Shown here: in pieces, positions 1-6,790 of the stretch
Layout of the letters: every line of letters begins with the position of its first letter
Position numbering within the stretch: the first letter of the stretch is position 1
Assembly: GCA_002685655.1 (NCBI GenBank)
Contig: NYXM01000161.1
Span: 1-7,144, forward strand
Length of the DNA stretch: 7,144 bases
Source: Planctomycetaceae bacterium
GTDB lineage: Bacteria > Planctomycetota > Planctomycetia > Pirellulales > Pirellulaceae
Direction: 5' to 3'
The notes under the pieces: model-generated
The model's database searches: none
What the model saw: only the letters and a program-made list of their open reading frames with translations
Told to the model about the DNA's origin: nothing
Translations under genes and position numbers: made by a program

Positions 1-147
1 GTCGAACTGAAGAGCGTGGACGAGATCAAACGTATCCACGAGGCACAACTGTTGACTTATATGAAACTGGCCGAGGTGAAGATCGGTTTGCTAATGAACT
101 TTAACGTCACCACTCTGAAGGACGGCATCAAACGTTTCGTCCTCTGA
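1..147 (+). CDS. GxxExxY family protein, C-terminal part (5' end outside window)
   Basis: Frame 1 is open from the first base to a TGA at 145-147 and gives 48 residues. The fragment contains the hallmarks of the C-terminus of GxxExxY proteins: an ELKSV start, then [20 protein letters not shown], and [10 protein letters not shown] just before the stop. The family is a small PDDEXK-nuclease-like fold. The E-L-K at residues 2-4 is the usual E-x-K half of that active site; the upstream acidic residue would lie outside the window. The true cellular role of the family is not settled. The gene is directly followed by 9-bp tandem repeats, an arrangement I recall being common for this family. No start can be given. 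The match is by recalled family sequence, not by a search. Confidence 0.85.
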   Translation, partial: VELKSVDEIKRIHEAQLLTYMKLAEVKIGLLMNFNVTTLKDGIKRFVL

Positions 148-150
148 TGT

Positions 151-177
151 CTTCGTGCACTTCGTGTCCTTCGTGGT
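151..177. repeat. three tandem 9-bp CTTCGTGNN units
   Basis: Three consecutive 9-bp units, CTTCGTGCA, CTTCGTGTC and CTTCGTGGT, begin 3 nt after the GxxExxY stop codon. On the minus strand this reads as the CCACGAAGGACACGAAG type of string. I recall such strings turning up beside GxxExxY genes in unrelated genomes, which suggests that the repeat and gene spread together. The tandem structure is seen directly; the association is from memory. Confidence 0.7.
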
Positions 178-213
178 GATTTACCGCCTCTGTCGCTGGC
201 TAGATCGTTGGTC

Positions 214-240
214 TTGAAATATCGCTGAACACGGTATAAT
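214..240 (+). promoter_or_regulatory. candidate sigma-70 type promoter of the kinase remnant
   Basis: A perfect TATAAT lies at 235-240, preceded by CGG. The best -35 candidate is TTGAAA at 214-219, but the spacer is only 15 bp, shorter than the usual 16-18. The box lies about 150 nt upstream of the kinase zinc-ribbon remnant (ATG at 393), so it may be the old promoter of that gene. The same 9-mer, CGGTATAAT, recurs at 722-730. Confidence 0.35.
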
Positions 241-392
241 GGTCGGAAGTAAAGAAGGCGGAACAATTTGATGCAGCCGAGCGGCAGTCTGCGTCACAAC
301 TGAACTCAAAGCCGGTATCCGCCGCCGGCTGATCAATGACGATATACTACGCTTCAGTGCCGCTCCATCAGTACGCTGGAATATCCTCCACG

Positions 393-503
393 ATGCACGA
401 TTGCTGTCCACATTGCCACAATCCAATCGAAGTGGTCGACGATGCCTCGTTGTCGGACATTTTGTGTCCATCGTACGGCGGTGGATTCAGTTTGGTTGGT
501 GAA
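393..503 (+). pseudogene. remnant of a planctomycete Ser/Thr kinase N-terminus (zinc ribbon only)
   Basis: Translation from the ATG at 393 gives a 37-residue segment with C-P-H-C-H-N-P-I-E (first Cys codon 405-407, second 414-416), then ILCPSYGGGFSLVGE. This closely resembles the short zinc ribbon found at the very N-terminus of many planctomycete protein kinases, typically CPHCHNPIE followed by CPSCGSSFSLV. Here the fourth metal-binding Cys is Tyr (TAC at 474-476), and the usual SS after it has become GG. No kinase domain follows. At about 504 the reading frame runs into a REP-type repeat and then continues through unrelated sequence to a stop at 765-767. An in-frame ATG at 336 would add 19 residues without family resemblance. 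I read this as a dead gene fragment. The family assignment is from memory of the motif. Confidence 0.7.
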
Positions 504-504
504 T

Positions 505-589
505 TGATTGCAGAAAGGGGTCGGGAGTCTTCTTCGGGCCACGACTTACAATCGGTAGACGCCGATGGCCGAAAAAGACCCCCGACGCC
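505..589 (+). repeat. REP-type inverted repeat, copy 1 (degraded)
   Basis: Left arm 517-537 (GGGGTCGGGAGTCTTCTTCGG in two parts: GGGGTCGGGAG then TCTTCTTCGG) and right arm 569-589 are inverted copies matching at 18 of 21 positions, around a loop of about 31 nt. The left flank plus arm (505-537) is 32/33 identical to 6791-6823, and the interiors of the two copies are also recognisably alike (for example TTACAA/GTACAA, then TGGCCGAAAAAGAC). This makes it a whole element rather than two unrelated palindromes. It sits exactly where the kinase resemblance ends. The organisation fits REP/REPIN elements mobilised by RAYT (REP-associated tyrosine) transposases. No such transposase is in the window. 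Confidence 0.75.
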
Positions 590-645
590 GTCGCCATTCG
601 ACACCTCATTGAACGGTGTTGCGGTTAGAGCATCTTCGGAGTTTG

Positions 646-671
646 TGCGGCGGGGGCTTCAAGTCGCCGCA
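646..671. other. hairpin, 7-bp stem
   Basis: TGCGGCG at 646-652 and CGCCGCA at 665-671 form a perfect 7-bp GC-rich stem around a 12-nt loop. No T-tract follows, so it is not a convincing terminator. It lies in the gene-free stretch 590-849, where I find no recognisable coding sequence on either strand. Confidence 0.35.
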
Positions 672-721
672 ATAGATGTACTTCCCAAGACCGTCCGGTG
701 GTGCAGAGTGTTCAAACCTTT

Positions 722-730
722 CGGTATAAT
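722..730 (+). promoter_or_regulatory. candidate -10 box for the three-gene cluster
   Basis: CGGTATAAT contains a perfect TATAAT at 725-730, about 120 nt before the start of the HzsA-like gene. No good -35 hexamer is visible at 16-18 bp upstream (the bases there read around TGCAGA). The 5' leader would then carry a small hairpin, GGCTAT at 750-755 pairing with ATAGCC at 764-769. It is the only strong -10-like box in the stretch just before the gene. Confidence 0.35.
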
Positions 731-849
731 ACACGATAAACTAGACTCAGGCTATCAAGTCATATAGCCCGACTGTGGACGGCTTGGCTGCGGCTTGTTG
801 CAGGTCGAAAGTTAACAGGTGAAATCCTCTTGATGAGCGGAGTTTTCTC

Positions 850-3822
850 ATGCTGCTGACCCTTTCATGGAAACCGGCCAACGCCGTCGTTTTGGCGACC
901 GTGCTGTCGGTCTCTGCCGGACTTGTTGTCGATTGTCCGGCCGACGAGGCTTCCGACCAGAAGGCCCGGATCTTCCGCGACTGGTTGACGCAAGATTGCG
1001 GACCGGCCGCAGAGAAGTGCTTCACTGCCGCCGATGGTTGCGACGTCGAACGCCGAGCGGTGGCGGCCGTCTTGCAAGAGACCGCCGACGCCAAGTTTCA
1101 GGCCGACCTGACAGAACTAGCGGCCGCGAAGACGCCGGGCAATGATCCCCGCTGGCGCAGCCTGTATCTAAAAGCTTGCGAAGCCCGCCGCGCCGCGCGG
1201 CTGCGCAAGCTGGTTCGCGAAACCCCGAAGATCGTTTTCACCAAACATTACAATCTCGGCGGTTCGCACTACGCCTATACGGAAGGGCAGTCCGACGCCC
1301 AAGCGGAGCGCCATTTCGTACCGGGCGCCGCCCTTTGTGTGCTCGAAATGGACGGCGACAACGTCAAGGTCTCCACGCTCGTCGACGACCCCGACGGCGT
1401 GATCCGTGATCCGTCAGTTTCTTACGATGGCAAGCGAATTCTCTTCGCTTGGAAGAAATCCGATCGGGAAGACGACTTCCACCTTTACGAAATGGAGGTG
1501 GCGACCGGCAAGATTCGTCAGCTCACCTTCGGCCTCGGATTTGCAGACTACGAAGGCTGCTATTTGCCCAACGGTGATATCGTCTTCACCTCGTCCCGTT
1601 GCGTGCAGATCGTCGACTGTTGGTGGACCGAGGTTTCCAATCTCTACACGTGCGATGCCGACGGGAAATTCCTGCGGCGCATCAGCTTCGATCAAGTCCA
1701 TTCGAATTACCCGCAGGTCTTGTCGGATGGCCGCGTCATCTACACGCGTTGGGACTACAACGATCGCGGGCAACTGTATCCTCAACCGCTATTCCAAATG
1801 AACAGTGACGGCACCGGCCAAACCGAATACTACGGCAACAACTCGTGGTTTCCGACGACGATCGCCCACGCCCGCGGTATTCCCGGCTCCGACAAGCTGA
1901 TCGCCATCGCCACGGGGCACCACTGCATTCAAACCGGAGCTTTGATCGTAATCGACGCCAAGAAGGGCAGCCGCGAAAGCTCTGGCGTGACGTTGGTGGC
2001 GCCGTTGGTCGAAGACAAGTCGGACCGGCGTTATCGGCGCGTCGACGGTTACACCGGATTCGATGGGCACTTCCAGTATCCCTTCGCCATCAATGAGAGA
2101 GAGTACGTGGCAAGTTACAGTGCCGATCAAACACGGCGTGATTCGAAGAACGGATACGGATTGTATTACGTGCGAGAAGACGGAGCGCGGGAGTTGCTCG
2201 TCGACGATCCCGAGATTTCCTGCAACCAGCCCATATCGCTTGCAGCGCGGCCACTTCCCGCCGTGCGGCCCAGTACGGTCGACTATCGGCAGGAAACCGG
2301 AACCTACTATGTACAGAATGTCTACATCGGCCCCGGTTTGAACGGCGTGCCGCGCGGCACGGTAAAGAAACTCCGCGTGGTTGCTTTAGGCTTCCGCGCC
2401 GCGGGCGTCGGCAGCAATGGCAACGGTGGGCCGGCAGGTGGCGCGTTGGTTAGCACACCGGTCTCGATCCGCAACGGCACGTGGGATACAAAAACCGTGC
2501 TGGGGGAAACGCCAGTCTATGACGACGGATCGGCGCTGTTTGAAGTACCTGCACGCACACCGCTCTATTTTCAGGCGGTCGACGCCGACGGGCAGGTTGT
2601 GCAATCGATGCGTAGCTGGTCGACGCTCCAGCCCGGTGAGACGTTTTCCTGCGTGGGCTGCCACGAAGAGAAGAAGACCGTCGGCCAACCACACGAACCG
2701 ACCATGGCGTTGGCGGCGGGGCCGAAGAAGCTCGAACCCTTCTACGGCAAGCCGCGCGGATTCAGCTTCAACCAAGAGATCCAACCGATCCTGAACAAAC
2801 ACTGCATCGAATGTCACGACGACCGCTCCCAAACGCTTGCGCTGACCGCCGAGTCGAAGAAACGCTCGAAGTTTGATCCCAAAGGCGCCCGTGCGATCCT
2901 CGCCACGGAAAGCACGTGGAAATACGCCACCAATGAGCCTCAAGACGAATGGCGAACAGCCGATTTCGACGACGCGCAATGGAACACTGGTAAAGCGGGC
3001 TTCGGAACTCGCGGCACTCCGGGCGGAAGAGTGCGTTCTGAGTGGAAAACGTCGGACATCTGGCTCCGGACAACGTTCGAGTTGGCCGACTATAAGAACG
3101 TCAATCAATTCGCGCTGGCGGTGCACCACGATGAGGACGTCGAAATCTATCTCAACGGCGTCCTGGCGGCGACAAAGCGAGGATATCTCACGGAGTATCA
3201 ACGCATCTCGCTCAGCGCGAAAGCGAGGGCCTCGTTACGTGCGGGCAAGAACACGCTCGCCGTGCATTGTCACCAAACCTCGGGCGGCCAATTCATTGAT
3301 GTGGGGCTCTACGATCTGGGACGGACCGCCGGCGGCGAACCAGTCGTTGCGTCGTCCGGCGACGCAGCGGCAGACAACCCGGCCGATAAGAAGGCGTTCA
3401 GCCTGCTACCCGAAATCGCCTCCACCAGCGGCGGGCGACAATGGACCGATGCCTATATCGCCCTGACACAAAACGGCAAACCGAACCCGATTGTCAATTG
3501 GCTTAACGTGCAATCGATTCCACCGATGCTGCCACCCTATTTCGCCGGCTCTGCCAAGAGCGAGTTGATGGTCTTGCTCCGCCGAGGCCATTACGACGTG
3601 AAACTATCGCGCGAAGAACTCGACAAGATCGCCTGCTGGATCGACCTGCTCGTTCCGTTCTGCGGCGATTACATGGAGGCCAACGCCTGGGATGAACAAG
3701 GAGTGAACAAGTACACGCATTACCTCGAGAAACGGAAGAAGATGGAGGCGATTGAACAGGCCAACATCAAGGCGCTCGTCAGACGTCAATTCGGTGCCGA
3801 CGGCACTAGTGAGAAACCGTAG
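850..3822 (+). CDS. HzsA-like di-haem c-type cytochrome with beta-propeller and inserted beta-sandwich domain (exported)
   Basis: The product is 990 residues. It opens with a hydrophobic export signal (roughly residues 10-27) and a helical stretch rich in Ala and charged residues (about 35-125). Next comes a TolB/PD40-like beta-propeller (about 126-470) with repeats such as DPSVSYDGKRILFAW, GCYLPNGDIVFTSSR and YPQVLSDGRVIYTRWD. A middle domain (about 470-590) resembles the hydrazine synthase alpha subunit. Two c-type haem motifs follow: C601-V-G-C604-H605 and C652-I-E-C655-H656, the latter in an FNQEIQPIL context. The C-terminus has a GHYDVKLSREELDKIACWIDLLVP block, in which H914 is the likely distal ligand of the second haem. 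Between haem motif 2 and this block, residues about 685-823 form an extra beta-sandwich domain (KAGFGTRGTPGG, WLRTTFEL, DVEIYLNG), like carbohydrate-binding modules of exported glycosidases. The start at 850 has a weak GCGGAG seven bases upstream. Expected location is the periplasm. Family resemblance is to HzsA-related proteins of planctomycetes; the substrate is unknown and anammox activity is not implied. Confidence 0.85.
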   Translation: MLLTLSWKPANAVVLATVLSVSAGLVVDCPADEASDQKARIFRDWLTQDCGPAAEKCFTAADGCDVERRAVAAVLQETADAKFQADLTELAAAKTPGNDPRWRSLYLKACEARRAARLRKLVRETPKIVFTKHYNLGGSHYAYTEGQSDAQAERHFVPGAALCVLEMDGDNVKVSTLVDDPDGVIRDPSVSYDGKRILFAWKKSDREDDFHLYEMEVATGKIRQLTFGLGFADYEGCYLPNGDIVFTSSRCVQIVDCWWTEVSNLYTCDADGKFLRRISFDQVHSNYPQVLSDGRVIYTRWDYNDRGQLYPQPLFQMNSDGTGQTEYYGNNSWFPTTIAHARGIPGSDKLIAIATGHHCIQTGALIVIDAKKGSRESSGVTLVAPLVEDKSDRRYRRVDGYTGFDGHFQYPFAINEREYVASYSADQTRRDSKNGYGLYYVREDGARELLVDDPEISCNQPISLAARPLPAVRPSTVDYRQETGTYYVQNVYIGPGLNGVPRGTVKKLRVVALGFRAAGVGSNGNGGPAGGALVSTPVSIRNGTWDTKTVLGETPVYDDGSALFEVPARTPLYFQAVDADGQVVQSMRSWSTLQPGETFSCVGCHEEKKTVGQPHEPTMALAAGPKKLEPFYGKPRGFSFNQEIQPILNKHCIECHDDRSQTLALTAESKKRSKFDPKGARAILATESTWKYATNEPQDEWRTADFDDAQWNTGKAGFGTRGTPGGRVRSEWKTSDIWLRTTFELADYKNVNQFALAVHHDEDVEIYLNGVLAATKRGYLTEYQRISLSAKARASLRAGKNTLAVHCHQTSGGQFIDVGLYDLGRTAGGEPVVASSGDAAADNPADKKAFSLLPEIASTSGGRQWTDAYIALTQNGKPNPIVNWLNVQSIPPMLPPYFAGSAKSELMVLLRRGHYDVKLSREELDKIACWIDLLVPFCGDYMEANAWDEQGVNKYTHYLEKRKKMEAIEQANIKALVRRQFGADGTSEKP

Positions 3823-3890
3823 GAACAGATGAGTTTGACGGAGGTCTATCCATCGGATGCGAAGGTGCCAACAGTGAAGCCGGTCGGAAA

Positions 3891-3926
3891 GCCGGATGCG
3901 GTGTGCTGGACCGGCACACCCCCGGC
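3891..3926. other. GC-rich bulged hairpin between genes 1 and 2
   Basis: GCCGG (3891-3895) pairs with CCGGC (3922-3926), and GGTGTGC (3900-3906) pairs with GCACACC (3914-3920). This gives 12 bp with a 4-nt bulge on the left, a single C on the right and a 7-nt apical loop. It lies in the 127-nt gap between the HzsA-like and ceramidase-like genes, and no T-run follows. It could stabilise mRNA ends or be a remnant of a mobile RNA element. The 5' strand (AAGCCGGATGCGGTG) resembles the start of a group II intron domain V, but the 3' strand does not fit. Confidence 0.45.
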
Positions 3927-3949
3927 CCGACACTGAATCAGAGACTTCC

Positions 3950-5338
3950 ATGAACGGCCATTATTACCGGACGAATTGGATTCGGACTGCGTGCTGGTTC
4001 TTCGTCTGCATCTCGTTTGCGGCCAACGCCCACGCCGCAGTGTCATTGAAAGCGGCGGCAGCAGCACGAGTCGTGAATCCGACCCGGCCGGCGGTGACGA
4101 TCGGGCACCGAGTGATGAAGCGGTTTGACAATGTCTATGCGGATCTTCGAGTCCAGGCGTTCGTCGTTGAAGATGCGGACGGGAAACAGATTGTCTGGAT
4201 GGGCTGTGATTTCTGCCTCGTGCGCGCCGTGGTCGTCGATCGGATCAAGTCACAGATCGAGCGTCGGTTCGGAATTCCGCCCGAAGCCGTGTGCATCAAT
4301 TCCAGCCACACCCATTCCGCTCCACCGCTGACCGTCTGGGAAGCCGTCCAGCCGGACCATTTCGATCAGAAGTACAGCGGCCGCGTCATTGACGAGGCTG
4401 TGGCGGTGGTCGGTGCGGCTATATCGCGTCTGCAGCCGGCGCGCGTGCGTTACGTGACCGACCGTTGTCAGGTTGGTATCAATCGACGTCTCGGCAGGTC
4501 CGGTTCGGTGCGAATGCTCCCCAATCCCGACGGCGTAGTCGACCACCGCGTCCAGGTAGTCGTTGCCGAATCGGTCGAAACTGGCAAACTGATCGGCGTG
4601 GCGGTCAAGTACGCGTGCCACCCCGTGACGGTGGTCAATCTGGGGCTTGGCTCCGACTATCCAGGGTATATGCGCAAGATCTTCGAGGAGCGTCATCCTG
4701 GCGCCGTCGCCGTCTTCCTGCAGGGCTGCGGTGGAGACGTCCGCATTCGAGTGGTCAATGAGGACATGACCGGCTGGATCAGCGGCTCGTTTGCCGCGGC
4801 TGAGCGATTCGGCCGCGAGCTGGCCGATGCCGTCGACCGGTCGCTCGAAAGCCAGGGCGAACCGTTGACCGGCCCTCTGAATTACGCTGCGTCAGAGATC
4901 AGCCTGCCAGTCAAGGTTCGATCGGCCGAAGAGTATGCAGCCGCGGCCAGCCGCAACGATGCCTTCACCGGAACATGGGGAACAAAGTTCTCGGACATGC
5001 TCGAGGCCGGTCAGTCGATCCCCAATGAGATTCCCTTTCGGTTGCAGTCGTTTCAGTTCGGCCGAGGCGATGCGGCATTCAACGTTGTGGCTCTCGACGG
5101 AGAGGTCCTGACAGAGTACGGCTTCAAAATCGAAGAGCGGCTGGGAACTAGGGACGCGATCGTGCTGAGTTATTCAAACGGCGTCGTCAGCTACATCCCC
5201 ACGAAGCAGGCCTTGCTGGAAGGCGGATACGAAACGACAGCCTACCAGTGGTATCGCCTTCCCGGCCCGTTTGACGTCAAGGTTGAAGCGATGATTGTGA
5301 ATGAAGCCGTGCGGCTCGCAAAGGAAGAGGTAGACTGA
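3950..5338 (+). CDS. neutral/alkaline ceramidase-like hydrolase, Sec-exported
   Basis: The product is 462 residues from the ATG at 3950. That start gives a clean Sec signal peptide: R7 and R12, a hydrophobic core at 14-25, and a likely cut after A27-H28-A29. The frame is open further upstream to an ATG at 3896, but those residues spoil the signal and look non-coding. Motifs of the neutral ceramidase N-terminal domain appear in order. These are a DFCLVR-type strand near 87, INSSHTHSAP with H120 and H122, YACHPV with H224, FLQGCGGDVR (258-264, in place of the usual QSNAGDVSPN), ALDGEVL with E385, and YSNGVVSYIPT with Y415. In characterised bacterial neutral ceramidases two His, one Glu and one Tyr bind the active-site zinc, and H122 (or H120), H224, E385 and Y415 are natural equivalents. 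The protein is shorter than classical ceramidases (about 650-750) and seems to lack the C-terminal immunoglobulin-like domain. True ceramide cleavage is unproven; amide or ester hydrolysis of another substrate is as likely. Confidence 0.82.
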   Translation: MNGHYYRTNWIRTACWFFVCISFAANAHAAVSLKAAAAARVVNPTRPAVTIGHRVMKRFDNVYADLRVQAFVVEDADGKQIVWMGCDFCLVRAVVVDRIKSQIERRFGIPPEAVCINSSHTHSAPPLTVWEAVQPDHFDQKYSGRVIDEAVAVVGAAISRLQPARVRYVTDRCQVGINRRLGRSGSVRMLPNPDGVVDHRVQVVVAESVETGKLIGVAVKYACHPVTVVNLGLGSDYPGYMRKIFEERHPGAVAVFLQGCGGDVRIRVVNEDMTGWISGSFAAAERFGRELADAVDRSLESQGEPLTGPLNYAASEISLPVKVRSAEEYAAAASRNDAFTGTWGTKFSDMLEAGQSIPNEIPFRLQSFQFGRGDAAFNVVALDGEVLTEYGFKIEERLGTRDAIVLSYSNGVVSYIPTKQALLEGGYETTAYQWYRLPGPFDVKVEAMIVNEAVRLAKEEVD

Positions 5339-5357
5339 CCCCGTTTCCACGGTTCTG

Positions 5358-5381
5358 GGGTGGTCTCCCGACGGGCCACCC
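5358..5381. other. strong hairpin between genes 2 and 3
   Basis: GGGTGG (5358-5363) pairs with CCACCC (5376-5381). Inside it, CCC (5367-5369) pairs with GGG (5373-5375), leaving a TCT bulge on the left. It begins 20 nt after the stop of the ceramidase-like gene, and only a short GTTT follows. It could be a weak terminator, an attenuator, or an RNA-processing site that sets different levels for the two genes. Confidence 0.45.
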
Positions 5382-5437
5382 GTTTGGATGATCACCTTCA
5401 GGCGCGAAAATCGACAATAGCCACCCATCCCTTGGAC

Positions 5438-5443
5438 GAGGAG
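5438..5443 (+). promoter_or_regulatory. ribosome binding site of the Gfo/Idh/MocA gene
   Basis: GAGGAG lies 9 nt before the ATG at 5453 and is the clearest Shine-Dalgarno sequence in the window. It supports 5453 over an in-frame GTG at 5360. The ATG at 5448 is in a different frame. Confidence 0.6.
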
Positions 5444-5452
5444 CCTCATGCC

Positions 5453-6760
5453 ATGGCGACCGAACGACCCCAACGACGTGATTTCCTCAAGACGGCTGTC
5501 GGGGCAGCAATCGCGGCTCCGTACTTTGTTCCATCTACGGCTCTGGCTGCACCGGGACGACGGGGCGCCAACGATCGTATCCGCGTGGGACTCGTCGGCT
5601 CCGGCTATCGGTCTCGCGACCTGACCAAAGAAAGTCCGGCCGACCTACAGCTTGTGGCAGTGGCAGATTGTGATCTGCGACAGATCACAGGCTATCTGGA
5701 TGCAGTGAAGGATGTCCCGAACTCGATCGTCGCAGAGAACTGCAAGAGGTATCAGGACTACCGCGAGATGTTCGACAAAGAGAATCTTGATGCTGTGTTC
5801 GTGGCTACCACGACGCACGCTCGAGCATTGATCTGCATCCACGCGATGCAGGCCGGGCTGGACGTTTACGCCGAAAAACCGCTGACGCTGACAATCGAAG
5901 AAGGCCAATATCTAATCCGGGCCGAGCGGAAGTATGGCTGCGTGGTTCAGGTCGGCACGCAACAGCGTTCGATCGCCATCAACAACTTCGGCAGTGATCT
6001 GGTCAGAGACGGAGCGATCGGTAAGGTCCACACGGTGATCTGTCCCAACTTCATCGGGCCAGAACCTCGCCCCGCGCTTCCCGCGAAGCCCACGCCGCCA
6101 GAAATGAACTGGGATATGTGGTGCCATCAAACGGAGCTGATCCCTCACAGCTCGGCGCTGCATCCGGGTCTGGGAAGGTGGGGGCGATATCGCGACTACG
6201 ACGGCGGCGGTCTGGGTTGGGGCGTGACCGGCTGGGGCGCTCACGCCTTCGACCAGGTGCAGCGAGCATTGGGGACCGACGACACGGTTCCTGAAGAAAT
6301 TCGGCTGACAGGTTCAGGCCCCAACGCGCCCGTCACCATGCGCTATCCTAACGGCACGCTGCTGAAACTCGATTTGCCGAAAGGTAAAGGACCGGGGCTG
6401 GGAGCGATCTTCGTCGGTGACAAAGGCAAGATCGAGATCAACCGCAACCGCGTGGCTTCGAATCCAGCGAAATTGGTCAAAGGAGCCCCGCCGCCAGCCG
6501 ACAAGTCAGAGTACGCCAGTGTCGCCCACGCACACATTCGTAACTGGGTCCACTGTATGCGCACCCGCGAGACCCCCGTTGCCCACACCGAGATCGGTCA
6601 CCGCGCTTCGGTGATTTGCATTCTGGTCAATCTCTGCCGTGAATTGGGCCGTCCGTTGAAGTGGGATCCGGTCAAAGAGGAATTTCCCGGCGACGACGAA
6701 GCAAATAGCCTACGGTCCCGGCCGCGACGAAAGGGAGATGAATTGCCGGAGATCATCTGA
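5453..6760 (+). CDS. Gfo/Idh/MocA family oxidoreductase, Tat-exported
   Basis: The product is 435 residues from the ATG at 5453. It starts with a twin-arginine signal: R8-R9-D-F-L-K13, a hydrophobic stretch at 14-32, and a likely cut after ALA (30-32). The Rossmann domain begins with RVGLVGSGYRSRDL (glycines 46, 49, 51), a GxGxxG variant with Ser at the last position. E141-K142-P143 is the family EKP motif, with Lys as the usual catalytic or substrate-binding residue. The C-terminal alpha/beta domain carries YDGGGLGWGVTGWGAHAFDQVQRALG, where H264 and D267 are conserved-looking active-site residues. The tail (HIRNWVHCMRTRETPVAHTEIGHR) is typical of planctomycete members. Such enzymes use NAD(P) to oxidise, reduce or epimerise sugars and related polyols. 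Tat export would let the protein fold with its cofactor in the cytoplasm, as in glucose-fructose oxidoreductase. The substrate is unknown. Confidence 0.9.
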   Translation: MATERPQRRDFLKTAVGAAIAAPYFVPSTALAAPGRRGANDRIRVGLVGSGYRSRDLTKESPADLQLVAVADCDLRQITGYLDAVKDVPNSIVAENCKRYQDYREMFDKENLDAVFVATTTHARALICIHAMQAGLDVYAEKPLTLTIEEGQYLIRAERKYGCVVQVGTQQRSIAINNFGSDLVRDGAIGKVHTVICPNFIGPEPRPALPAKPTPPEMNWDMWCHQTELIPHSSALHPGLGRWGRYRDYDGGGLGWGVTGWGAHAFDQVQRALGTDDTVPEEIRLTGSGPNAPVTMRYPNGTLLKLDLPKGKGPGLGAIFVGDKGKIEINRNRVASNPAKLVKGAPPPADKSEYASVAHAHIRNWVHCMRTRETPVAHTEIGHRASVICILVNLCRELGRPLKWDPVKEEFPGDDEANSLRSRPRRKGDELPEII

Positions 6761-6790
6761 GAGAGGTACGAGGGTAATATGGCCTCGACA

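Noticed and set aside
505..589. CRISPR-like repeats
   Set aside because: Only two distant copies exist, with inverted arms and no regular spacers.
2386..3201. Long minus-strand open frame of 271 codons opposite the HzsA-like gene
   Set aside because: It lies wholly within a well-supported gene, shows no family motifs, and arises from the GC-rich codon pattern of the + strand.
850..3822. Reading this locus as anammox hydrazine synthase
   Set aside because: No other hydrazine synthase subunits are present, the first haem lacks the expected Tyr, and an extra domain is inserted. It is a relative only.
3896..3949. Upstream start that would extend the ceramidase-like protein by 18 residues
   Set aside because: It places a Pro/Glu-rich segment before a clear signal peptide and overlaps the intergenic hairpin. 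The start at 3950 is preferred.
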